A stretch of 64,000 nucleotides of DNA, from the NCBI RefSeq assembly GCF_030811455.1, contig NZ_JAUSQU010000001.1, positions 2,418,001 to 2,482,000 on the forward strand, written 5' to 3'. The translations under genes and the position numbers were made by a program. Under the pieces are notes generated by a model, which made no database searches, was not told the DNA's origin, and saw only the letters and a program-made list of their open reading frames with translations. This DNA comes from Streptosporangium lutulentum. Its GTDB lineage: Bacteria; Actinomycetota; Actinomycetes; Streptosporangiales; Streptosporangiaceae. This document shows, piece after piece, positions 24,852 through 33,677 of this stretch. The stretch's first letter is position 1; each line of letters opens with the position of its first letter.

Positions 24852-25005
24852 GATCGCCTACCACTGTGTTTCCGGCACCTCCATCGCCCGCACGGGTGAG
24901 CGAGGTCTCGTGCACTGCGAGACGGCGGCTGCGAGGCCGGCCGGGGCGTTGCCACCGCCGAAACAATCGCGAGCCATGTGATCACGGCCCAGGCAGGATG
25001 TTCCC

Positions 25006-26517
25006 GTGAACCATGTCCTGCGCGGCCTTGCCGCCAATCCGGCCCTGCCGGCTGAGATGGTCGACTGGCTGATCACGACTGCTGACGAGGACATCGCCGC
25101 CGCTCTGGCCGAGCGTGAGGACCTCACTCACGCACAGGCCGCTGCGCTGGCCTCGCGCATCGAACAGAGCGTCGCGCGGCTTGTGGAACGGGGCCTGCTG
25201 CCGGCCGACGACGTCGATCCCGCGGCGCAGCCGCTCGCCGCGCTTGCCCTGCTTGCTGTGGGTGCCGGTCGCCCGGCATGGGCACGGCTGCTCGCGGCGG
25301 ATCCGATCGTCGAACATCGGGAGGAACTGGCCGCCTGTCCCGGCCTTCCGCCCGAGGCGAGGGAGAGCCTCGCAGCCGACACAGACATACGGGTCGTCGC
25401 GGAGCTCGCGCTGTGGACGACGCCGGACATGGCCGCCCGGCTGGCAGAGCATCCGCATGCCGAGGTCCGCTGCGCGGTGGCGAGCAACAAGGCGACCCCG
25501 CCGACGGTGCTGGCCGCGCTGATCACCGGTGAGAGGCTGCCCCCAGCGCTACGGTGCCTGGTCTGCGACCGCGAGGAAACTCCGTTCACCCACGATCCGC
25601 AATGCCTCAGGCTCGACTGCGACCTGCCGCCGGATGCCTCATGTGGCGGCTCTCACGAGTCCACCGTTCACCGGACGCACGTGAACGCGCTGTGGAACCC
25701 GGCCACGCCCACCGCGGCCGTCGTCGGCTTCGCCGACCATCCCTCGATGCTGCTGCGCTGGCCGCTGGCCGTCCGCACCGACCTGCCTTCTGCGACCTAC
25801 GAACGTCTCGCGGGCAGCCCGGAACCCGGTGTCCGTGCCGCCCTCGCCGCAAATCCCGCGATCGATGACAACCTGATCCGCGTACTGGCCGCCGACCCCG
25901 GCCACGACGTGCAACGCGGCCTTGCTCTCAATCCGCATGTGCCGCTGGAGGTGCTCACCCACCTGGCAGACACCACCAAAATCGGCTCCACCCTGTTGCC
26001 GCGGATCGCCGCCGCCTCGGGTGCCGAGGTCGAAGAGCTGGCTGTCTCGCCGAATCCGGCAGTACGGATGCTGCTGGCCGAGCGGCGCGATCTGCCGTCC
26101 GGGATTCGCGACGCGCTGGCCACCGACCCCGACGCCAAAGTGCTCAAATCCATCGCACCGCACCCGGGCCTGTCCGAAGCCCAACTACGTGCCATGGTGA
26201 ACCGGCACGGGGTGCGAGTCATCGCCCAGGTGGCGAAAAACCCGGACGCCTCACCGGCATTGCTGGAAGACCTGACCCGGCACCGGCCGCCGGCGAAAAA
26301 GGCGTTCCGTGAGATCGCTGGGCATCGTAACGTGACGGCCCCGGCGCTGCTGGCCTGCCTGTCAGACGGGAAGGCCAGGCCCATCGCCGCCGGCCACCCC
26401 GGCCTGCCGCCAGAGGTCATCGTGGAGTTGCTCACCGATGACGACTGGCAGGTGGTGGAGGCGGCGGCCGCCAATCCGTCACTGCCGCCCGAGGTGATGT
26501 CGAAGCTGGTGCCCTGA
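25006..26517 (+). CDS. leucine-rich-repeat-variant (LRV) protein with cysteine cluster
   Basis: The 503-residue protein is built of LRV/HEAT-like helical repeats: ANPALPAEMVDWLITTADED, ADTDIRVVAELALWTTPDMA, ANPAIDDNLIRVLAADPGHD, HPGLSEAQLRAMVNRHGVRV, KNPDASPALLEDLTRH and ANPSLPPEVMSKLVP. A non-repeat insertion contains C184, C187, C200, C205 and C213 (CLVCDREETPFTHDPQCLRL), a likely metal or Fe-S site. LRV proteins with an Fe-S cluster are known near nitrogen-fixation genes; this one has no such context. The start GTG 25006 lies 6 nt after CAGGAT, so it may be leaderless. Probably a protein-binding scaffold. Confidence 0.75.
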   Translation: MNHVLRGLAANPALPAEMVDWLITTADEDIAAALAEREDLTHAQAAALASRIEQSVARLVERGLLPADDVDPAAQPLAALALLAVGAGRPAWARLLAADPIVEHREELAACPGLPPEARESLAADTDIRVVAELALWTTPDMAARLAEHPHAEVRCAVASNKATPPTVLAALITGERLPPALRCLVCDREETPFTHDPQCLRLDCDLPPDASCGGSHESTVHRTHVNALWNPATPTAAVVGFADHPSMLLRWPLAVRTDLPSATYERLAGSPEPGVRAALAANPAIDDNLIRVLAADPGHDVQRGLALNPHVPLEVLTHLADTTKIGSTLLPRIAAASGAEVEELAVSPNPAVRMLLAERRDLPSGIRDALATDPDAKVLKSIAPHPGLSEAQLRAMVNRHGVRVIAQVAKNPDASPALLEDLTRHRPPAKKAFREIAGHRNVTAPALLACLSDGKARPIAAGHPGLPPEVIVELLTDDDWQVVEAAAANPSLPPEVMSKLVP

Positions 26518-26719
26518 CCGTTCCACACGTGGGCGGTGCGCCATGAGCTCCTGGACACCGTGGCGCCGGAGGTCGTCGACGAGCGCACACGTGTGATCGA
26601 ACTCGGGTCGTACCCTCCCCGGCGGCGCGTTCATCCATGGAGATACATCCACCGTTTCTCCTGAATGTAGTGGGAAGCTATATGGCCGATCCGGCCCGTC
26701 CGGTGGTTTGCTGCTGAGC

Positions 26720-27364
26720 ATGGAGTCGACAACGGTTGAGAAACGAGTGGTCGTGCCCGCTCGCGAGGGTCGCGCGGTCACGGTGGCCGCCGGGCAGCGG
26801 GTGCGTGTGGTCGACCTCGAAGGCGGGCAGGTGGGCGACGTGTTCGCCTTCGGCGCCGGCGACGTGACCGAGCATCTCAGCGCCTCGCATACGCGCAGTC
26901 ATACGAGTCGCCTGTTCCCGGCGGTGGGCGAGCAGTTCGTCACCGATCGTCGTCGCCCTATCTTGAGCCTGGTCTCCGACACCTCCCCGGGCCGGCACGA
27001 CATGCTGATCGCCGCCTGTGATCCGGCGCGTTACGCCACGCTCGGCGTGCGGGAGGCTCACGCCTCGTGCGCGGAGAACCTGCGCCGGTCCCTGGCCACG
27101 CTGGGCCTGGCCGTCGCCGTCACCCCGCAGCCGGTCAACGTGTTCATGCGGATCCCGGTGCAGGAGTCGGGAGAGCTGCGCTGGCTGCCCGCCACCAGCC
27201 GACCGGGTGACGCGATCACCTTCGAGGCCGCCATGGACTGCGTGGTGGTGGTCTCCGCATGCCCCCAGGATCTGGTCGAGATCAACGGGAACAGCCCGAC
27301 GTCGCTGGCAGTCGACGTATCGCCCACCGGGAACCACCCGGCCGTCACGAAATTCAAGGAGTAA
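26720..27364 (+). CDS. DUF1989 (urea carboxylase-associated) family protein
   Basis: The 214-residue protein belongs to the DUF1989 family: VVPAREGRAVTVAAGQRVRV, VDLEGGQVGDVFAFGAGDVT, HTRSHTSRLFPAVGEQFVTD, SDTSPGRHDMLIAACDPARY and MRIPVQESGELRWLPATSRP. Members occur beside urea/guanidine carboxylase and nitrogen-catabolism genes; a metal-binding cupin-like fold is assumed and activity is unproven. ATG 26720 is the likely start. Only 7 bp separate it from the next gene, so it opens a three-gene unit with the OYE and deacetylase genes. The gap 26518-26719 contains a putative PucR site near 26646. Confidence 0.85.
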   Translation: MESTTVEKRVVVPAREGRAVTVAAGQRVRVVDLEGGQVGDVFAFGAGDVTEHLSASHTRSHTSRLFPAVGEQFVTDRRRPILSLVSDTSPGRHDMLIAACDPARYATLGVREAHASCAENLRRSLATLGLAVAVTPQPVNVFMRIPVQESGELRWLPATSRPGDAITFEAAMDCVVVVSACPQDLVEINGNSPTSLAVDVSPTGNHPAVTKFKE

Positions 27365-27371
27365 GGACATC

Positions 27372-28514
27372 ATGAGCGCTTCCACCTTTGGCGTACGGCA
27401 CCCGTCGCTGGAGCCGGGGCGGCTGGGGGATCTGGAACTGGCCAACCGGCTCGCGGTCTCGCCCATGACCCGGGTCTCGGCCACCCCGGACGGCACCCCG
27501 ACCCGGGAGATGGCCGACTACTACACCGAGCTCGCACGCGGCGGGTTCGGGCTGGTGATCACCGAGGGCACCTACACCGACACCCTTTACAGCCAGGGAT
27601 ACCTCAACCAGCCGGGAATCGTGTCGGAGGCGCAGGTGGCGGCCTGGCGGGAGATCACCGGCCGGGTGCACGCCGCGGGGGCGCCCATCGTGTTGCAGCT
27701 CATGCACGCGGGCGCGCTGTCTCAGGGCAGCCACTACCGCGAGGACACCGCGGGCCCGTCCGCCGTGCCGCCGCTCGGGGAGAAGATGCCCGAGTACGGC
27801 GGCCACGGGCGATGGGCGACGCCTCGGGAGATGAACCCGGCCGATATCGAGGAGGCGGTGCGCGGCTTCGTGAGCTCGGCGGTGAACGCGCGCGAGGCCG
27901 GGTTCGACGGGGTCGAGGTGCACGGGGCCAACGGCTACCTGCTGGACCAGTTCCTCACCGACTACACCAACCGGCGCGACGACTCCTACGGCGGTCCGAT
28001 CGCCAACCGGGTCCGTCTGGCCGCGGAGGTGGTGGCGGCCATCCGCGCGGAGGTGGGGCCGTCCTTCCGCGTCGGGATCCGGTTGTCCCAGACCAAGGTC
28101 AACGACTTCACCTACCGCTGGCCGGGAAGCGCCCACGACGCGGGGGTCATCTTCACGGCGCTGGCCGACGCGGGCGCGACCTACCTGCACATCGCCAGCG
28201 AGGGCCGGGACTGGATCGAGACCGCGAAGCTGGAGGGCGGTGTCACGATCACCGGCCTGGCCCGCCGGGTGAGCGGCCTTCCGGTGATCGCCAACGGCGG
28301 TATGCACGAACCGGAGCAGGCCGCCCAGGTGCTGGCCGACGGTCACGCGGACATCCTGTCGGTCGGCCGGTGGGCGCTGGCCAACCCTGACCTTCCCCGC
28401 CGTCTGGCCGAGGGGGAGGCACTGGAGGACTTCGACCACCTGATGTTGCAGCCCATGGCGACGCTGGACAACACGCGCCGGTGGCGGGAGGCAGGTGCCC
28501 GTGCCGGGGTCTGA
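27372..28514 (+). CDS. old yellow enzyme family ene-reductase
   Basis: The 380-residue FMN enzyme has the OYE barrel: LANRLAVSPMTRVSATPDGT, GFGLVITEGTYTD, LQLMHAGALSQGSHYREDTA with the active-site His, GFDGVEVHGANGYLLDQFLT, YTNRRDDSYGGPIANRVRLA and LSVGRWALANPDLPRRL. OYEs reduce electron-poor C=C bonds such as enals and maleimides with NAD(P)H. ATG 27372 follows AAGGA at 27363-27367. It sits between the DUF1989 and the deacetylase genes, which suggests it reduces a ring compound before ring opening. Confidence 0.92.
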   Translation: MSASTFGVRHPSLEPGRLGDLELANRLAVSPMTRVSATPDGTPTREMADYYTELARGGFGLVITEGTYTDTLYSQGYLNQPGIVSEAQVAAWREITGRVHAAGAPIVLQLMHAGALSQGSHYREDTAGPSAVPPLGEKMPEYGGHGRWATPREMNPADIEEAVRGFVSSAVNAREAGFDGVEVHGANGYLLDQFLTDYTNRRDDSYGGPIANRVRLAAEVVAAIRAEVGPSFRVGIRLSQTKVNDFTYRWPGSAHDAGVIFTALADAGATYLHIASEGRDWIETAKLEGGVTITGLARRVSGLPVIANGGMHEPEQAAQVLADGHADILSVGRWALANPDLPRRLAEGEALEDFDHLMLQPMATLDNTRRWREAGARAGV

Positions 28515-28524
28515 GCCGGCGAGC

Positions 28525-29403
28525 ATGATGGCGGACATGAGTGAGACCTGGCACGGCGGGGCCGCCGCCGTCGTGACGTTGACCTTCGACGTGGACGCGG
28601 AGACGCCGATCCTCGCGCAGGGCCGCGACTACGCCCGGCACGCGAGCACGATGTCGCATCAGGCCTACGGGCCGGATGTGGGGCTGCCCCGCATTCTGGA
28701 CCTGCTCGACGAACTCGGGGTTCCCGCGACGTTCTTCGTGCCGGGCTGGGTGGCCGAGCATCGCCTCGGCCTGGCGGGGTCGATCGTCGAGCGGGGGCAC
28801 GAGGTGGCGCACCACTCCTACGGTCACCGGCCGCCCACGTCGATGACCCCGCAGGAGGAGCGGGCGGACTTCGTGCGGGCACTTGAGGTCTTCGCCGACC
28901 AGGGCATCGAGATCGCCGGGCACCGGGCCGCGCTGTGGGAGGCGAGCTGGCAGACCGCCCGGCTCGTCGCCGAGTACGGGCTGCTCTACGACTCCTCGCT
29001 GATGGGCGACGACCGGCCTTATCGGATCTCCGCCGGATCCGGTGAGATCGTCGAGCTGCCCGCGCACTGGTCGCTGGACGACTGGGAGCAGTACGCCTAC
29101 CTTCCCGCGCCGCACATCGGGTCGGTCATCGAGTCGCCGGCGAAGGTGCTGGAGTTGTGGCGGGCGGAGCTGGACGGCATGCGGCACTACCGGTGCCTGT
29201 TCAACCTGTGCGTGCACCCCTTCCTGTCGGGCCGTCCCGGCCGGGCTCAGGCGCTGCGCCGATTCATCGAGTACGCGCTCACGTGCGGGGACGTACGGTT
29301 CGCTCGCTGCCGCGACGTCGCCGAGGCGGCGGCGGCCGACCCGGAGATCGCCACGCGCCCGCATCGGGAGCCGGTGGTGGATCCAGGGGTCTATCCCGTA
29401 TAG
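28525..29403 (+). CDS. polysaccharide-deacetylase fold protein, PgdA/cyclic-imidase-like
   Basis: The roughly 292-residue protein has the NodB fold with TFDVDAETPILAQGRDYARH, FFVPGWVAEHRLGLAGSIVE, GHEVAHHSYGHRPPTSMTPQ (metal-binding histidines) and IAGHRAALWEASWQTARLVA. There is no signal peptide, so it acts in the cytosol and is unlikely to trim cell wall or xylan. Cytosolic members of this clade include cyclic imide hydrolases and PuuE-type allantoinases, which open ring amides. Start is uncertain: ATG 28525 is chosen, 28537 is possible, and GTG 28495 would overlap the OYE gene. It ends a three-gene unit. Confidence 0.8.
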   Translation: MMADMSETWHGGAAAVVTLTFDVDAETPILAQGRDYARHASTMSHQAYGPDVGLPRILDLLDELGVPATFFVPGWVAEHRLGLAGSIVERGHEVAHHSYGHRPPTSMTPQEERADFVRALEVFADQGIEIAGHRAALWEASWQTARLVAEYGLLYDSSLMGDDRPYRISAGSGEIVELPAHWSLDDWEQYAYLPAPHIGSVIESPAKVLELWRAELDGMRHYRCLFNLCVHPFLSGRPGRAQALRRFIEYALTCGDVRFARCRDVAEAAAADPEIATRPHREPVVDPGVYPV

Positions 29404-29441
29404 CCCCGGCCGGAGCCCGCTCGTGGCTCCTCCCGCCGGGG

Positions 29442-31001
29442 TCAGCCCATCTCGTCGGCTTCGAGGGCGAGGAACAGGTCCACCCGGTCCTCGGTACGGC
29501 TCACGTCACGGCCGGTCAATTCAGCGATCTTGGACAGCCGGTTCCGCAGTGTGTTGACGTGAACGTGCAGGGAGGCGGCGGTGGCGGCCCAGTGCCCGTC
29601 GTGGTCCAGGAAGGCACGCAACGTCGCCTCCAACTCCCCGCCGCGCCTGGCGTCGTGCTCGCGCATCGGCACGAGCACGACGTCGGCGACGCCGCGCAGC
29701 GCCCCCGCGTCCTGCAGCCCGAGAAGCAGCCGGTGCGTGCCCAGTTCGGCGAAGGTCCGCACCACGGGCCCGCCGCGGCCGCGGCGTAGCACCCGGCACG
29801 TCTCCCGGGACCGCATCAGGGGTTCTCGCAGACCGGAGGAGTCGGCGGCGACGCCGCCGAGACCCACCACGGGGCGGCGTCCGGTGAATCGCCGCGCCAC
29901 GACCTCCGCCAGCCGCTCCGCCAGCGACGCCAGCCCGTCCTCCGGGTATCGCCAGGACAGCACCGTCACCACGTCCTGGGTGCCGCCCGCCACGACGACC
30001 GGGATCCCCTCGGTCACGAAGAACTCCCCGACCACCTCGGCGAGACCGGGCAGCGTGGCCGCCTCGCCCTCGGCGAAGGCGATCGCGCACACGGCCAGCG
30101 GGCCTCCGGCGTCCACGCCGAACGCCTGCAGCCTGCCCGGAACCTCGGCCGCCCGCCGCCCGCCGGAGAGCACCATTTCCAGCAGTTCGCTGGCGAAACG
30201 AAGCTCGATCGCCTGCACCGCCTGTTGCTTGGCCACCTCAAGGCTGAGGAAGCGAGCCGCCTGCTCCAGCGCGTCCTGCTCGATCCGATCGAGAGCGCTG
30301 ACCGGGCGAAGGCAGATCAGCGCGGCGTCGACATCGCCGACCGCTCCCACCAGGAACAGGGTCGCGCGATCGGCGGGACCCAGCTCCAACTCCAGCGCCG
30401 GCGGCCGGCGGGCCAGTCCTCTGGCCACCGCGTGGAGTTGCTCGTCGTCGAGCCGGGCTCCGGCGTCGGCGAGCAGCCGGCCCATCCGGTCGACCACCGC
30501 GAGCGGCAGATCATGATCGCGCCGAAGGACCTGGAGCACGCCGGAGGCGCCGGCTCCGCGCGAGATCGCCCTGGCCAGTGCGTCGCCCCTGCGTACCATT
30601 CCGACCAGCACGCTCTGGCGCTTCTCGGCGTACATGGAGGCGACCGTCTCGGAGACCGCGGTGAACGGCACATTCGGCGAGATCTCCAGCAGCGGCAGGT
30701 CCGCCTCCCGGCAGGCGTCGACCAACTCCCGCGGCGTCGTCGGAGTGGTCGCACGCAGGCCGAACATGACCCCCGCGGCCCCCGCCCGCCTCATGCTCGC
30801 CACGAACTCCGCCGGCGTCACCTGACCGAGCCACAGGCCGTTGGTCAGTACGAGCTCACGCTCGCGCACGTAATTCGAGGGGTCGGGCAACTCGGTGGTG
30901 TGAATCCATGTCACCTCCGCCTCCATCGCCCCGGGCGGGCCGGGAACAAGGACCCGCAGCTCCAAGGAGAGGGTCCGCACGAGGGCGCCAAGCGTGAACA
31001 T
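29442..31001 (-). CDS. PucR family transcriptional regulator
   Basis: The 519-residue protein has an N-terminal PucR sensor domain (FTLGALVRTLSLELRVLVPG, ELVLTNGLWLG, ASMRRAGAAGVMFGLR), a central GGDEF-like region, and a C-terminal PucR helix-turn-helix (LRAFLDHDGHWAATAASLHV, HVNTLRNRLSKIAELTGRDV). PucR proteins control purine and other N-heterocycle catabolism. ATG 31001 lies right after the dyad at 31011-31033. It is divergent from the NCS1 permease-asparaginase unit and convergent with the DUF1989-OYE-deacetylase unit, so it is the likely regulator of both. Confidence 0.9.
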   Translation of the reverse strand: MFTLGALVRTLSLELRVLVPGPPGAMEAEVTWIHTTELPDPSNYVRERELVLTNGLWLGQVTPAEFVASMRRAGAAGVMFGLRATTPTTPRELVDACREADLPLLEISPNVPFTAVSETVASMYAEKRQSVLVGMVRRGDALARAISRGAGASGVLQVLRRDHDLPLAVVDRMGRLLADAGARLDDEQLHAVARGLARRPPALELELGPADRATLFLVGAVGDVDAALICLRPVSALDRIEQDALEQAARFLSLEVAKQQAVQAIELRFASELLEMVLSGGRRAAEVPGRLQAFGVDAGGPLAVCAIAFAEGEAATLPGLAEVVGEFFVTEGIPVVVAGGTQDVVTVLSWRYPEDGLASLAERLAEVVARRFTGRRPVVGLGGVAADSSGLREPLMRSRETCRVLRRGRGGPVVRTFAELGTHRLLLGLQDAGALRGVADVVLVPMREHDARRGGELEATLRAFLDHDGHWAATAASLHVHVNTLRNRLSKIAELTGRDVSRTEDRVDLFLALEADEMG

Positions 31002-31010
31002 CCTGTAAAT

Positions 31011-31033
31011 ATATCCAGCGTTCCGGTGGATAT
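31011..31033. promoter_or_regulatory. candidate PucR operator
   Basis: ATATCCA (31011-31017) and TGGATAT (31027-31033) form perfect 7-bp arms around a 9-nt centre, in the 106-bp divergent region between pucR-like and permease genes. Read on the minus strand the core contains ATCCACCG, which recurs on the plus strand at 26646-26653 ahead of the DUF1989 gene. Confidence 0.55.
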
Positions 31034-31107
31034 CTATAGATTCATACACTCCCTTTCGGGTGACCGTGAGTGCTTATGTGGTGCGCATCACTCAGGGAAG
31101 GAACCCC

Positions 31108-32556
31108 ATGTCAATCAATGATCTCGCCGGAAGCGAGACGCAGGGCACGTCCCGCTTCGACGAGCACGGCATCGAGCCCATACCTCACACGGCCCGCGAC
31201 TCCACGCCGTGGCAGCAGTTCTGGATCTGGTCGGGGGCCAACATCGCGCCGATCAACTGGGTGCTCGGGGCGCTCGGCGTCACGCTCGGCCTGAGCCTGC
31301 TGGAGACCCTGGCGGTGATCGCCGTCGGCAATCTCGCCGGGTGCGCGATCTTCGGACTGTTCAACGTCATGGGCCACCGCACCGGTGTGAACCAGATGGT
31401 GCTGAGCCGTGCGCCGTTCGGCCGCAGGGGCGCGGTCGTGCCCGGGGTCGTACAGGGCCTGCTGACCATGGGCTGGGTCGGCGTCAACACCTGGGTCGTG
31501 CTCGATCTGGTGCTGGCGGTCCTCGGGCAGATGGGCATCCACGGCGGCACCGGCCTGAAATACCTGGTGGCCGCGATCATCATGGTGGTTCAGCTGGGAC
31601 TCGCGCTGTACGGCTTCTACGCCATCCGCACCTTCGAGAAGTACACGGTGCCGATCACCGTACTGGTCATGATGATCATGACGGTGCTCGCACTCGGCCA
31701 GGCCGATCCCAGCTGGACCGCCGCCACCGCGACCACCCCCGCGGCCAAAATCACCGCCGTCACCCAGCTCCTCACCGCCATCGGCATCGGCTGGGGCATC
31801 AGCTGGCTGCCGTACTCCGCGGACTACAGCCGCTTCATCAAGGTCCAGGCCTCCGGCAGGTCCGTGTTCTGGTCGACCGCGCTCGGCACGTACGTGCCGA
31901 CGGTGTGGCTGGCCGCGCTCGGCGCGTGCCTCGCCGGCGCGGGCAGCGGCACCGACCCCTCCGGCCTGGTGATCGACGCGTTCGGCGTGATGGCGATTCC
32001 CGTCCTGATACTGATCATGCACGGACCGGTCGCCACCAACATCCTGAACCTGTACTCCTGCTCCCTGGCCGCGCTGTCGATCGGCGTACGCATCAAGCGA
32101 TGGAAGGTGACCCTCATCGCCGGCACGGTGGCGTCGGCCGTACTGCTGGTGTTCGTCCAGGCCGACAGCTTCGCCCACGCCTTCGACCAGTGGATGGGAT
32201 CGATCCTGGTGTGGATCAGCCCGTGGGCGAGCATCGTGCTGGTGGACTTCTTCATCCTGCGCCGGGGCAGAGCCGACGTGCCGTCGCTGTACCGTGACGA
32301 CGCCTCGCCCTACGGCCCGGTGAACCACAGAGCGCTGATCAGCCTGGGCCTGGGGCTGATCGCGGCGTGGAGCTGGCAGTTCGGAACCGTCCCGGCGGCA
32401 CAGGGACCGATCGCACGGGCGCTGGGCGAAACCGACTTCTCCTGGCTGTCGGGAAGCCTGGTCGCCGGCGGGCTGTACTACCTGTTCGCCGTCCGGGGCC
32501 GGAGGAGGCCGGCGGGAGTCCAGGACGTGATGCGTGAGGCGGCGCTGCCCCGATGA
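31108..32556 (+). CDS. NCS1 family purine-cytosine permease-like transporter
   Basis: The 482-residue membrane protein has about 12 helices and the NCS1 signatures: TPWQQFWIWSGANIAPINWV, GLSLLETLAVIAVGNLAGCA, MGHRTGVNQMVLSRAPFGRR, GWGISWLPYSADYSRF and WISPWASIVLVDFFILRRGR. These proton- or sodium-linked carriers import nucleobases, hydantoins, allantoin or related ring compounds. ATG 31108 follows GGAAGGA. Its stop overlaps the asparaginase ATG, so uptake and hydrolysis are coupled. It is divergent from PucR. Confidence 0.92.
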   Translation: MSINDLAGSETQGTSRFDEHGIEPIPHTARDSTPWQQFWIWSGANIAPINWVLGALGVTLGLSLLETLAVIAVGNLAGCAIFGLFNVMGHRTGVNQMVLSRAPFGRRGAVVPGVVQGLLTMGWVGVNTWVVLDLVLAVLGQMGIHGGTGLKYLVAAIIMVVQLGLALYGFYAIRTFEKYTVPITVLVMMIMTVLALGQADPSWTAATATTPAAKITAVTQLLTAIGIGWGISWLPYSADYSRFIKVQASGRSVFWSTALGTYVPTVWLAALGACLAGAGSGTDPSGLVIDAFGVMAIPVLILIMHGPVATNILNLYSCSLAALSIGVRIKRWKVTLIAGTVASAVLLVFVQADSFAHAFDQWMGSILVWISPWASIVLVDFFILRRGRADVPSLYRDDASPYGPVNHRALISLGLGLIAAWSWQFGTVPAAQGPIARALGETDFSWLSGSLVAGGLYYLFAVRGRRRPAGVQDVMREAALPR

Positions 32557-33536
32557 GCGCGCGAATCCGCATCCTGACCACCGGCGGCACGATCGCCTCC
32601 CGCCCGGACCCCCGGGGAGGGGTCAGCGTGGCGGTCCCCGGCCACGAACTGGTCACCGGAGCCGGACCGGCCGTGAGGGCCGAGGTCCGCGAAGTGATGC
32701 TCGCGCACAGCTTCAACCTCACCCTGTCGGACGTGCTGCGCCTCGCCGGGCAGATACTCGCCGAACTCCGCGGCCCCACCGTGAACGGCGTCGTCGTCGC
32801 CCACGGCACCGACACCATGGAGGAGACCGCCTATCTCCTCGACCTGCTCCTTCCTCCGGAGCACACCGCGGTGTTCACCGGCGCCCAGCGGCACGCGGCC
32901 GAACCGGACAGGGACGGGCCGCGCAACCTCGCCGACGCCGTACGGGTGGCCGCCGACCCGGCGGCGCGCGGACTCGGCGCGCTCATCACCATGGCCGGGC
33001 TCGTCCACGCCGCCCGGCACGCGACCAAGGCCCACACCCTCTCACCGGAGGCATTCGCCTCCCCCGGCCGTGGGCCGATCGGTGAGGTCTTCGGCGAGAG
33101 GGTCCGGATATCCAGCCGCCCCGTGCGGCCCCTCGGATTCGACCTGACCGAACTGGGCGACCTGTCCGCCCGGGTGGACATCGTGCCTGTCTACCTGGAC
33201 GCCGACGGCGTGCAGATCGCGGCGTGCAGGGCCGCGGGCGCCCGCGGCCTGGTCCTGGAGGCGATGGGCGCGGGAAACCCCACTCCCGGGGTGCTCCGCG
33301 AGATTCGCTCATGCGTCGCCGACGGCATCGCCGTACTCGTCGCCTCCCGCTGCCGGCAGGGGCCGGCGACCCCGGTGTACGGCGCGGGCGGCGGCGCCGA
33401 CCTCGCCGAGGCGGGCGCGGTGTTCGCCGGATCGCTGCGCGCGCCCAAGGCCCGGATCCTGCTCGCCGCGGCTCTCGCGGCCGAGTCGCGGACCGGCAGG
33501 GCTCTGGCCCGGCTGAGGCCGCACCTCGACCTCTGA
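32553..33536 (+). CDS. asparaginase family amidohydrolase
   Basis: The 327-residue protein has both asparaginase threonine motifs: ILTTGGTIASRPDPRGG near the N-terminus and VVVAHGTDTMEETAYLLDLL near 88-107, plus FTGAQRHAAEPDRDGPRNLA. It hydrolyses a side-chain amide to the acid and ammonia; asparagine is the default substrate, but half-amides such as succinamate are conceivable here. There is no signal peptide. ATG 32553 overlaps the permease stop (ATGA). After its stop the 141 bp to 33677 hold no gene. Confidence 0.9.
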   Translation: MSARIRILTTGGTIASRPDPRGGVSVAVPGHELVTGAGPAVRAEVREVMLAHSFNLTLSDVLRLAGQILAELRGPTVNGVVVAHGTDTMEETAYLLDLLLPPEHTAVFTGAQRHAAEPDRDGPRNLADAVRVAADPAARGLGALITMAGLVHAARHATKAHTLSPEAFASPGRGPIGEVFGERVRISSRPVRPLGFDLTELGDLSARVDIVPVYLDADGVQIAACRAAGARGLVLEAMGAGNPTPGVLREIRSCVADGIAVLVASRCRQGPATPVYGAGGGADLAEAGAVFAGSLRAPKARILLAAALAAESRTGRALARLRPHLDL

Positions 33537-33677
33537 AACGGGGTCGAGGCGCGGCGATGAGATCAGGGGTCTCAGCCGTCCTGAAGAAATTCCGGCGGTC
33601 GCCGGAGTGGAGCCGGCCTGGCCGACCGGTGGAGCCGGGAGCGCTCCGCCGGGGTTTTCAGTCCGGCGCCCCGGCCG

